The notes beneath the pieces were generated by a model. It saw only the letters and a program-made list of their open reading frames with translations, was not told where the DNA came from and searched no databases. Source: Wurfbainia villosa (taxonomy: Eukaryota; Streptophyta; Magnoliopsida; Zingiberales; Zingiberaceae). Taken from it: a DNA stretch of 64,000 nucleotides. Positions 33,317 to 43,280 of the stretch are shown piece by piece (within the stretch, counting starts at the first letter, position 1; the number at the start of each line of letters is the position of its first letter). Location: positions 24,573,245 to 24,637,244 of the forward strand of contig CM046003.1 of assembly GCA_025175895.1 (NCBI GenBank), read 5' to 3'. The position numbers and the translations under genes were made by a program.

Positions 33317-34524
33317 TGTTAGGACCTTTGTAATGCTAGAGGGGGGGGTGGTTAGCGTTTCTTCGTTTCTACAATCAAGTTAGCGGAAGCAATACAAATA
33401 CAAAACGAATACAAATACGAAATAAGAAACCAAACGCTAACACCCAATTTACGTGGTTCGGAGATGACGCTCCTACTCCACGGCAATCCGTAAGGTGGAT
33501 TAGCCCTAGCCAAGCTTCACTATCTTCTCCTTTGGATGAACCAAGGTGGAGAAACCTTTCTTACAATACACTCCTCTTCTTTACAATGATGGATGATGAA
33601 GAACAAGAGAAGAGGAGGTTTTGGATTGCTAAAATCACTTAGAAAACTTGGTGAGCACGAGGATGAAGTTAGGAGTTAGAGCACTAGCCTCATCAAGCTC
33701 CCCAAGGCCCCTTTTTATAGAAGAGGGGCTGTTTTCCATTAGGCTATCGACCGATGCTTACCATCGGTCGCTAGCCAACGGCCACAAACGCAATCTCGCG
33801 AGATTTGAAGCTGCAAATTCCAACGGCTTGATCGGATCGGCGATCCCTTCATCACCGATCGATGGAGTGATCGATTGAGTGATCACGCGGCGATCGAGCG
33901 GTTGCGACTACATGGCGTTTTTCCCTTTGATCGATCATTGCATAGCGTCGATCGTAACATCGATCAGCCATGACCAAGGCAGTCGACTGATGGTCAGGGT
34001 TTCTCCCTGACTCAGTCGAACGCCTGACCAGTCGACTGATACATCGTATCAGTCGACTGATACCCATCAAGTATGAGTAATTCATACTTGATTCTATACC
34101 CTAGACCTAGACTCAACCTTCTAGCTCCTTATCAAGCCTTGCGCCTTCAGGATCCCTCCGAGTCCGCGACTTGTTCATCCTTTGCGCTTTGCTTCCAAGA
34201 GCTTCCTTCGGTTTCGTCATGTCTTGGGTTGCCAAATGCTTGGACTTTACGCCGCCAAGACTACAAGCTTGGACTTATGCTGCCAAGACCTTACTTTGGA
34301 CTTCCTTTGCCAAGGTTCACTTGGACCTTACGCTGCCAAGACTACAAGCTTGGTCTTACGCTGCCAAGTCCATCCCTTGGACTTCCTTTGCCAAGATCAT
34401 ACTTGGACTTCTCTTTTACCTGTCACTTAAACACATTCGCAGTTAGATCACAACACATTGCCTAACTTAAATGATTATCCAAACATCAAAACATATAAAT
34501 GCTTGGAGCATTGTTGCACCAACA
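33317..34524 (-). repeat. LTR shared by segment C (as 5') and element D (as 3')
   Basis: 1208 bp, on the minus strand TGTTGGTGCAACAATGC...CCTAACA. On its left lie a primer site and gag (5' LTR role), on its right a polypurine tract (3' LTR role), so it joins two D-type units in tandem. TATA box at 33713-33719 (minus), loop-E hairpin 33452-33482, CTTGG/CCAAG array 34200-34420. Confidence 0.92.
33452..33482 (-). promoter_or_regulatory. Loop-E-type hairpin in the C/D LTR
   Basis: Minus strand: CGTGG/CCACG, AGTA opposite GAA, inner stem GGAG/CTCC, loop CGTCAT. The same structure is at 40457-40487 in the D 5' LTR. Confidence 0.65.
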
Positions 34525-35541
34525 ATCTCCCCCTTTTTGATGTTTGACAATCATTTAAGTTAGGTCTTTTAAAAAATACATAATCATATTTCCAATATAG
34601 ATTCTAACTTAAACATTCCTTCTCCCCCTTTGACATACATCAAAAAGAGAAGGATTCATAAATGAAAGAGTTAAGGGTATTGGATCTTGGACTAAGGTAT
34701 AAGATTGAAATTAAGATCCCCCTTAATCCAAGATATGATGTGTAAACAATATTTGAAGCAAAGCATATCAAGGAATTAAACATTAAGTTCCAACTTTGCA
34801 CCAACAATGGATTTTAGGGAAGAAAAAGATATTATATATGAAACTCCCCCTAAAACACTGCATTAACCTGTCCTAAAACATTGTTTATACGCAACATTAT
34901 CATATTATAGTTTTAGGACATCAAGGATACACTAAATATCAGAAAATGGAGATTAATATCAGAAAATGTATATCAGTCTGGTTTCGAACGATCATCAGCT
35001 AGACTAATCAAATTTCACTTTTTTTAACTTCAGAGATGCGGTAGAAATTCCAGAAGGCTCGAAAAATCACGAAATTTTGCGTACACATTTCTGAAATCAT
35101 ACTTGATGAAGGAAAAATAATTTGAAAAATATATGTTTTCCAGATTTCAAGATTGATACAAACTTGGAACCTAACAAAAGTTCTAAAGATTTTACAAACT
35201 CTGTATCACTTTTGTGGTTCATTTGGAAACTGTTTTTCAAAATATAATGAACATAGCTTAAAATATATATTATATGGAATTTCCAACCATGTTCTTCGAG
35301 CTATGTATCCATTACTTGAATACAAGCCTTCCCAATGATTGGTCCATAAGGTTTTTATGTCTCTAGGTGTATCATTGGCTCATAGTAATGCATCATAACA
35401 AGCATGATGAGTCAAGTACACCTTCCCTATCATCTCACATGGTTCTAGGTGTCTCAATACAAAAATCAAGGTTTCTTAAGGCTTTTTGTGAGATGTATCA
35501 AGGTATAACATATAAACATGGGATCATGCAAACCTAGAATT
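34525..35541 (-). other. 3' noncoding region of element D
   Basis: No coding frame. Homologous to 18018-19052 of element A, including several CTCCCCC (minus AGGGGGAG) runs near 34620, 34715, 34850 and the terminal tract at 34525-34539. Confidence 0.8.
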
Positions 35542-36765
35542 TTACTCCACAAAGCACATACCAAGCTCTCTCCTTAAAGATGAAAATTCATTCTCGGGAA
35601 GAGCTTTGGTGAAGATATCGGCAAGATTGGACTTAGATTCTACATAATTAAGTTCAATGTCCCCTCTTGCCACATGATCTCTTATGAAGTGATGTTTCAC
35701 TTCAATGTGCTTGGTCCTAGAGTGATGTACCGGATTTTTGGTCAAGTTGATGGTGCTCACATTGTCACAATAAACCTTAATGTTAGAGTAGTGTAGCTCA
35801 TAGTCCACAAGAGTATGTCTCATCCAAAGCAATTGAGCTACACAACCACCCATAGCCACATATTCGGCTTCAGTGGTTGATAAAGCAACACAATGTTGCT
35901 TCCTACTACTCCAACTAACTAGGGAGGACCCAATAAATTGGCATCCACCACTAGTACTTTTCCTATCCAATTTGCAACCGGCATAGTCGGAGTCGGTATA
36001 GCCAAGCAACTCAAAAGACCTAGTCCTAGGATACCAAAGTCCTACATTTATGGTGCCTTTAATATATCTCAAAATTCTTTTAACGGCTACTAAATGTGAT
36101 TCTTTGGCACAAGATTGGTATCTTGCACACATACCTACCGTAAATAAAATATCGGGTCTACTAGCGGTTAGGTATAGTAGGCTACCTATCATACTCCTAT
36201 AAAGTTTGAGATCGATTGATTTACCATCATGATCACTATCTATTCTAGTACTAGTGGCCATAGGAGTGCTTACAATTTTGGCATTTTCCAAACCAAATTT
36301 CTTGATCATTTCATTTGCATATTTGGTTTGATAAATATGAATACCTTCATTGGTTTGTTTTACTTGTAACCCTAGGAAAAAGTTAAGTTCTCCAACTAAA
36401 CTCATTTCAAATTCATTTTCCATGTTTTTAATAAAGTCTTGAAGTAGATCATCATTTGTAGACCCAAAAATGATATCATCAACATATATTTGGGCTATAA
36501 AAATATCCTTTAATGTTGACTTTATAAACAATGTTTGATCTACTTGACCTCTCCTAAAATCCTTAGAAATTAAGAAAGATGACAATCTTTCATACCATGC
36601 CCGGGGAGCTTGTTTTAACCCATATAATGCTTTTCTAAGCTTATACACATGGTTTGGATAATCAATGTTCTCAAACCCGGGTGGTTGCTCTACATATACT
36701 TCCTCCTTAATAAAACCATTTAAAAATGCCGATTTAACATCCATTTGGTAAAGTTTAAATCCCAT
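35542..36765 (-). CDS. pol: Reverse transcriptase and RNase H of element D (407 aa)
   Basis: Second part of the D pol reading, open from just after the stop at 36820-36822 to the natural end. RT palm: QMDVKSAF, GLKQAPRAWYE and catalytic YVDD at 36475-36486, then EMSLVGELNFFLGLQ. RNase H: GYTDSDYAGCKLD, TTEAEYVAM, YCDNVSTINL and NLADIFTKALP, so the acidic residues are present. This part would copy the RNA genome and remove RNA. It has no start codon of its own; the frame is continuous with the upstream part except for one stop (Tyr to TAA). Confidence 0.93.
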   Translation of the reverse strand: MGFKLYQMDVKSAFLNGFIKEEVYVEQPPGFENIDYPNHVYKLRKALYGLKQAPRAWYERLSSFLISKDFRRGQVDQTLFIKSTLKDIFIAQIYVDDIIFGSTNDDLLQDFIKNMENEFEMSLVGELNFFLGLQVKQTNEGIHIYQTKYANEMIKKFGLENAKIVSTPMATSTRIDSDHDGKSIDLKLYRSMIGSLLYLTASRPDILFTVGMCARYQSCAKESHLVAVKRILRYIKGTINVGLWYPRTRSFELLGYTDSDYAGCKLDRKSTSGGCQFIGSSLVSWSSRKQHCVALSTTEAEYVAMGGCVAQLLWMRHTLVDYELHYSNIKVYCDNVSTINLTKNPVHHSRTKHIEVKHHFIRDHVARGDIELNYVESKSNLADIFTKALPENEFSSLRRELGMCFVE

Positions 36766-36819
36766 GTAGGAAGCATACCCTAAGAGAATTCTAATAGATT
36801 CTAATCTAGCAACCGGGGC

Positions 36820-38625
36820 TTAAGTCTCATCATAGTCAAGCCCCTCAACTTGATTAAATCCCCTAGCAACCAACCTAGCTTTATTTCTAGTGATATTTCC
36901 TTGGTCATCTAACTTATTCCTAAAGACCCATCTTGTAGTAATTATGGTGCTATCATTGGGTCTAGGTACTAACTCCCAAACTTGACTCCTCTCAAATTGA
37001 GCCAATTCATCTTGCATTGCCAAAATCCAATCCGGATCATGTAATGCATCATTGATCGATTTGGGCTCAATTTGTGAGATGAGAGCAACTTGACTAGTAG
37101 GAGCCCTATGAAATGACCTAGTTCTTACTCCTTGAGATAGATCTCCTACTACTTGGTCAAGTGGATGATCTTGATGAATTCTTAGGTTTCTAGAAGGGGT
37201 TTCAAATTGATCATTGTTATCCTCCACCCTTCTTTCATCATCGGAATCTTCTTTTCCTCCCCCTTGATTATTACCCCTAATGGTCAAATTTTGAAGTTTT
37301 TGGATAATGTCTTGATTATTGTCATTAATATCCTTATCAATGGAGGACTTTCTAGGGTACGTACTAGTAGTTTCATCAAATTTAACATTTGAGGACTCCT
37401 CAATCCCTTGGGTTCTCTTATTGTAGACTCTATACCCTCTACTTGTGGATGAGTATCCAACTAGGATTCCCTCATCCGCTTTAGATTCAAATTTCCTTAA
37501 GTTGTCTTTGGTATTTAAGAAATAAACTTTACATCCAAAGACTTTGAAATAGTGAATTGTGGGAATGGTTCCATTCCATAGTTCAAAAGGTGTCTTTCCT
37601 AAAAACCTATGGATTTGAACCCTATTTTGGATATAGCAAACGGTATTAACCGCTTCCGCCCACAAGTAGCTAGGTAGAGAATATGCATTAAGCATAGTCC
37701 TAGCCGCCTCTTGTAGGGCACGATTTCTCCTTTCCACCACCCCATTTTGTTGGGGTGTTCTAGGACAAGAGAACTCATGCTTGTACCCTTGCTCTAAACA
37801 AAATTGTGAAAATCTAAAGTTCTCAAATTCACCACCATGATCACTACGGATCCGGTTGATTTTGAGTTTCTTTTCATTTTCAACCCTTTTACTAAATCCT
37901 ATGATTATTTCTAAGGTATCATCCTTATGTTTCATAAAGTAAACCCAAGTATACCTAGAAAAATCATCCACAATGACTAAACAATATTTGTTACCATTTA
38001 AAGATGGAGTACTATGGCAATCAAATAAATCAAGATGCAATAATTCTAATGGTAAAGACGTATTAGTTAAGGTTTTACCTTTGTGTGATGCTTTTGTTTG
38101 TTTTCCTTCTTGGCATGCATCACACATTTTGTTCTTGACATACTTGATCTTTGGTAACCCTTTGACCAACTCCATCTTGGCTACCTTGGCTATATTTTTC
38201 ATGTTGATGTGCCCCAATCTCCTATGCCATAGCCAACATTCTTCTTCTTTTGCCACAAGACACTTAATAGAAATGTTAGAAGCATATGAAAGATCAACAT
38301 AATAGATGTTTGATTTCCTATATCCAACTAACATGCAATCATCTAATTCTTTGTGTCTAATCATGCATTTAGAGGATTCAAAAGAAACATGATAGTTTGC
38401 ATCACAAAGTTGACTAACACTTAATAAATTAAATTTCATATTTTCAACTAGCAAGACTTTGTGAATAACAATTTTGGGGGATACCTCAATTGTACCTCTA
38501 CCTAATATCTTGAGTTTTCCACTATTCCCAAAGGACACCGCTCCTTTCTTCACATACTTAATTGTGGAGAACTTGCTCACATCCCCGGTCATGTGTGTTG
38601 AGCAACCGCTATCCACAATCCACAA
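36820..38625 (-). CDS. pol: Protease-integrase and start of RT of element D (about 600 aa)
   Basis: Aspartic protease motif DSGCSTHMTGD at the beginning (residues 5-15). GAG-pre-integrase and HHCC finger: H134, H139, C168, C171. Integrase core with Asp about 199 (LDLFDC), Asp about 221 (VDDFSRYTW) and Glu about 266 (SDHGGEFEN). A Gly/Asn-rich linker with HPLDQVV is followed by the RT start (WVFRNKLDDQG), ending at a TAA within GLDYDET. It begins with TTG, not ATG; relative to gag it is shifted by a 7-bp tandem duplication (ATCCACA units, 38611-38631), so expression would need more than readthrough. Confidence 0.93.
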   Translation of the reverse strand: MWIVDSGCSTHMTGDVSKFSTIKYVKKGAVSFGNSGKLKILGRGTIEVSPKIVIHKVLLVENMKFNLLSVSQLCDANYHVSFESSKCMIRHKELDDCMLVGYRKSNIYYVDLSYASNISIKCLVAKEEECWLWHRRLGHINMKNIAKVAKMELVKGLPKIKYVKNKMCDACQEGKQTKASHKGKTLTNTSLPLELLHLDLFDCHSTPSLNGNKYCLVIVDDFSRYTWVYFMKHKDDTLEIIIGFSKRVENEKKLKINRIRSDHGGEFENFRFSQFCLEQGYKHEFSCPRTPQQNGVVERRNRALQEAARTMLNAYSLPSYLWAEAVNTVCYIQNRVQIHRFLGKTPFELWNGTIPTIHYFKVFGCKVYFLNTKDNLRKFESKADEGILVGYSSTSRGYRVYNKRTQGIEESSNVKFDETTSTYPRKSSIDKDINDNNQDIIQKLQNLTIRGNNQGGGKEDSDDERRVEDNNDQFETPSRNLRIHQDHPLDQVVGDLSQGVRTRSFHRAPTSQVALISQIEPKSINDALHDPDWILAMQDELAQFERSQVWELVPRPNDSTIITTRWVFRNKLDDQGNITRNKARLVARGFNQVEGLDYDET

Positions 38626-38647
38626 TCCACATACCTCGCTCTCCTAC

Positions 38648-40267
38648 CTAAATCACATGAAAAACACAAGCTTTTGGTACCCAAACATTTGGACCGGTAA
38701 CATTAAGTAAATACTTCTTAGGTACCCATGCTTTCTTAGCCTTACCCTTAGTGGTTGCTTTCCTATTAATCAATGAAATATAAGCAACTTGTTTTTCTTT
38801 TGGCTTATATCCTAAACCGGCCTTGTTGTAAACCGCTCTTTGTCTACTAAGAATCATATCAAGACCTTTTGAGCCATTTGAAAATTTTTCTAAACATGTT
38901 TTCAATTCACTAACCTCATCCTTAAGTTTTTCATTTTCTTCCCTAAGCATGCAAGAATCAACATGTGAAAGTTTTTCATCCCTAATAGCCTTTAATTCTA
39001 TCTTCATGCTCTTAACCTTAGATTTAGATTTATCTAGAGCTTCTTGAAGATATGCAATTGATTTATAAAGAAGTTCAACTTTAGGAGAATTCATTACCTC
39101 ATCGTCACTAGATGACGATTCATCACTTGAGGAGCTTTCTTCTTGGCTTGATGTTCCGGAATCATCTCCTAGTGCCATGAGTGCCACATGGCGGGTGATG
39201 TGGCAAAGCTCATCATCGGAGGAGGAGTCATCAACGCTTGGTGTGTCCCATGTGGTTTGAGCCACCATAGCCTCCTTCTTCTTCTTTTCCTTCTTGTCCT
39301 TCTTTTTCTTTTCTTTTTCCTCCTTTTTCTTTAGCTCCGGGCAATTTGGCTTTATGTGCCCCTTCTTTTTGCAAGCATGGCAAATTACATTATTGTTAAA
39401 ACTTGAATTACCGCTACTTTTACCTCTTGATGAATGAGACCCCTTCCTTGCCTCTCTATTCTTGAATTCCTTTGATTTTCTAAGGAACTTCTTGACAAAA
39501 TGGGCCACCTCACTAGCCGAGTCTCCATCACTACTTGACTCTTGCTCCGACTCGGATGAAGATGACACCTCCTTCCTTTCTTTCTTCTTCTTTTCTTTCT
39601 TCTCAACAAATAGGGCTAAACCCTTTTCCTTAAAAGACATGTTAGTTTGTTCATGCAATTCAAACTCACAAAATAATTCATCAATTTTAATTTGTGAAAG
39701 ATCCCTAGTTACCTTAATGGCATCAACTATAGAAGTCCATAAAGAGTTTATAGGAAATGCTTATAAAATATACCTTACCAAATCCCGATTGTCAACTCGC
39801 TCACCTATGATATGGAGTCCGTTAACAATTTCTTTGAACCTTCCATGCATTTGACTTACGGTTTCATGCATCTTCATTTGGAAGGCTTGAAGTTGTCCAA
39901 TTAGTAGGTCCTTCTTGGCCCTCTTTGACTCCTTGGAACCTTCATTTAACTCGATGAGCTTTTCCCATAATTCCTTGGCGGATTCGAAAGGTCCCACCTT
40001 GTTGAGTTGCTCCATGGTAATCCCACATTGGATGGTGAGTACCGCTTTTGCATTTGACTCGAACTTCCGGTTCATCTCCCTTGTCCAATCCTTGCTTGGA
40101 ATAGGGTTTCCATGTTCGTCCACCGGTTCCTCGAAGCCATCTACGATACTATGCCAAATTTCAATATTACTCATTAAATAGTACTTCATCCTACCTTTCC
40201 AATATGCGAAGTGACTCCCGTCGAAGAGTGGTGGCTTGGCGATGCTATATCCCTCTTGAAGAGCCAT
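38648..40267 (-). pseudogene. gag: gag of element D (one nonsense codon)
   Basis: Same architecture and near-identical sequence to the 539-aa gag at 31643-33262. TAA at 39761-39763 (Gln codon in VRYIL-AFPRNS of the UBN2 domain) splits it into 168 and 336 aa pieces. The knuckle reads CHACKKKGHIKPNC. It ends with UAG at the gag/protease border. Confidence 0.92.
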
Positions 40268-40321
40268 TGATGCCTTGGTTGATGGTGAGATATTCCAAGC
40301 TATCCGAGCTCTGATACCACT

Positions 40322-41495
40322 TGTTAGGACCTTTGTAATGCTAGAGGGGGGGGTGGTTAGCGTTTCTTCGTTTCTACAATCAAGTTAGCGGAAGCAATAC
40401 AAATACAAAACGAATACAAATACAAAATAAGAAACCAAACGCTAACACCCAATTTACGTGGTTCGGAGATGACGCTCCTACTCCACGGCAATCCGTAAGG
40501 TGGATTAGCCCTAGCCAAGCTTCACTATCTTCTCCTTTGGATGAACCAAGGTGGAGAAACCTTTCTTACAATACACTCCTCTTCTTTACAATGATGGATG
40601 ATGAAGAACAAGAGAAGAGGAGGTTTTGGATTGCTAAAATCACTTAGAAAACTTGGTGAGCACGAGGATGAAGTTAGGAGTTAGAGCACTAGCCTCATCA
40701 AGCTCCCCAAGGCCCCTTTTTATAGAAGAGGGGCTGTTTTTCCCGTTGGGCCCCTATCAGTCGACTGATGCTTACCATCAGTCGACTGCCGCCGAAGCCA
40801 ACGGCTTCTGAAACGCAATCTCCGCGGAGATTTGAAGCTGCAAATTCCAACGGCCAGTTGATCACGATCGATCCTTCATCATCGATCGATGGAGTGATCG
40901 ATCGAGTGATCACGCAGCATCGAGTGCGATCGCATCTCGTGGCATTTTCCTTTGATCACGATCATTGCCATAGCGCCGATCGATCGTAGCATCGCATCGA
41001 TCATGACCAAGGCCATCGATGGTCGTGGTTTCTCCCATCAAGTATGAGTAATTCATACTTGATTCTATACCCTAGACCTAGACTCAACCTTCTAGCTCCT
41101 TATCAAGCCTTGCATCTTCAGGATCCCTCCGAGTCCACGACTTGTTCATCCTTTGCGCTTTGCTTCCAAGAGCTTCCTTCGGTTTCGTCATGTCTTGGGT
41201 TGCCAAATGCTTGGACTTTACGCCGCCAAGACTACAAGCTTGGACTTATGTTGCCAAGACCTTACTTTGGACTTCCTTTGCCAAGGTTCACTTGGACCTT
41301 ACGCTGCCAAGACTACAAGCTTGGTCTTACACTGCCAAGTCCATCCCTTGGACTTCCTTTGCCAAGATCATACTTGGACTTCTCTTTTACCTGTCACTTA
41401 AACACATTCGCAGTTAGATCACAACACATTGCCTAACTTAAATGATTATCCAAACATCAAAACATATAAATGCTTGGAGCATTGTTGCACCAACA
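40322..41495 (-). repeat. 5' LTR of element D
   Basis: 1174 bp. Nearly identical to 33317-34524 outside the palindrome zone; 40855-41042 differs strongly from 33840-34070. TATA at 40717-40723 (minus), loop-E hairpin 40457-40487, primer site adjacent on its left. Confidence 0.92.
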
Positions 41496-43280
41496 CTCCA
41501 AGCTGGTAGTCGACTGATGCTAGCTGCAAGACAAAGTTAGCTTAACAAAAATATTATTTCGACAGCTTCCGACCATCCGATCTCGACCTAGACCACCTAT
41601 AGGATGTCTTTGGTCAGATCTACGCTTAAGATCATCCCCGTAAAGAGGATACGACCTCATTTACTCTCGCACACACACGAGCTTACCTCGATACTTACTG
41701 TGTCGCTTTCGCTTCCGGCCTTCCACTCGATTCTTTCGGCTCCCTCCGAAGTCACTCGAGTATCGCCCGACCACCGCGGCTTCCTCCGGGTGTCGGTAAC
41801 CTTCAGCTCCAGCTATAACAATTTTTTGCACACTCAATTCAGCTCGTGAGATATCGACATGAGCTTAACTTTGTATCGTTTGCTATAATCAAAACTCAGG
41901 TTCGACTTAGGTGCCTACTACACCAACAATCTCTCCCTTTTTGATTTATGGAAAACTCACATACAAAGTTAAGAAAAATAAATTAAGTGCATTTAAGCAA
42001 CATGAGTATGAGATATGCATGAATGAGCAGGAGTATATAAAAACTCTTTTTCAAGTGCTCCCCCTTGAGGAATCCTCCCCCTTGACCGAGGGTGAGTACT
42101 TGAGAAATAGTTTTAACTCTCCCCCTTGATGTTTGCTACTAAAAAAGAATTAAGTAATCGAAATTACTTAATATTGGCCATAGTGTTTAAAATAAGTTTT
42201 AAGTTAAGAAATCAAAAAATTGATTTCTTAACCTTGGCCTTTACCTTCGTTTTGTTAACAAAAACAAGTTAACTTAAAGTTAAGTAGACATTTACTTAAC
42301 CAGTAAACATTTACATAACCTTTGGCTATATGAAAAAAAATTGATCCCTTAACTTTGGCCTTTTTCTCCCCCTTTTGCCATATATCGAAAAGAGTGAGGG
42401 TGTGTGGAACAAAAAAAAAAGTACTAAATTTAAAGTCCAAGCATGTTCCACATTATTTGAAAATAGTATTCTGAAAATAAGCTCATCTATAAAATGTTCG
42501 ACTCATATTTGGCTTGATTGATATGAAAGATCAACCAGTCCTGGTCAAAGTCGGTTAGTATATATGATTATACTCCGTGGTTCATGGTGATGCACTAACT
42601 CTACATCTGGAACCAGGAGTAAGGTCCTAACATCTCATGCCCATCTACGTGGCTAAGTATACAAACACATTAGTCCTATGTGTTGTGAGATGTATTGGGT
42701 CCTTAAATCTATAGGTGCATGATATCTAAGGTATGCCCTATGCTAGTTCCATGAAAATGAAAAGTAAGAAATAGTAGTAGGAAAATATAATTTGTAAGTT
42801 CCTATTCTACTATGCACGTGCCCAATTTTTGTCTTAATAGACTAAATTCGGCTTCGGGTAGGGGTTTAGTAAATAGGTCTGCCAAGTTAGACTTCGATTC
42901 GACGTATTCGAGTTGTATGGCTCCGTTGACCACATGTTCTCGAATGAAATGGTGCTTGACTTCTATATGTTTGGTCCTAGAGTGACATATCGGATTCTTA
43001 GTAAGGTTAATTGAACTAATGTTATCTACGTGAAGTTTAGTATTTGTAAAGTCTAATTTAAAGTCGCGGAGAGTGTGCTTCATCCAAAGAAGCTGAGTGA
43101 CACACTCACCTATTATGATATATTCGGCTTCGGTGGTAGATAAGGCAACACAGTGTTGCTTTCTACTGCACCAACTCACTAGACTTGAGCCGAGAAGTTA
43201 ACAACAACCACTCATACTCTTTCTATCAAGCTTACTACCGGCATAATTCGAATCGGAGTAGCCGGTTAGTTCGAACTCGG
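41496..43280 (-). repeat. Second copy of the J LTR part, 3' noncoding region and RNase H
   Basis: Near-identical to 29603-31388. Holds 433 bp of J LTR (41496-41928), the polypurine tract, about 870 bp without genes, and the RNase H frame 43179-42802 (TTEAEYIII, VDNISSINL, NLADLFTK). Unlike the outer copy it continues rightward into the RT of J, so it is the original location. Confidence 0.9.

Larger units (their letters stand above)
33317..41495 (-). mobile_element. Element D: near-intact SIRE-like copia retrotransposon (A family), minus strand
   Basis: 8179 bp. 3' LTR 33317-34524, 3' noncoding region with polypurine tract (34525-34539), RNase H/RT, integrase, protease, gag, primer site (minus, 40308-40319), 5' LTR 40322-41495. 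Only one stop in gag (39761-39763) and one in pol (36820-36822) are visible, plus a 7-bp duplication at the gag-pol junction. It is inserted in a J LTR: bases after its right end (CTCCAAGCTGG) match 29603 onward in the uninterrupted J LTR, so CTCCA is the likely target site. The left flank is replaced by segment C, so the duplication cannot be confirmed. Confidence 0.9.
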
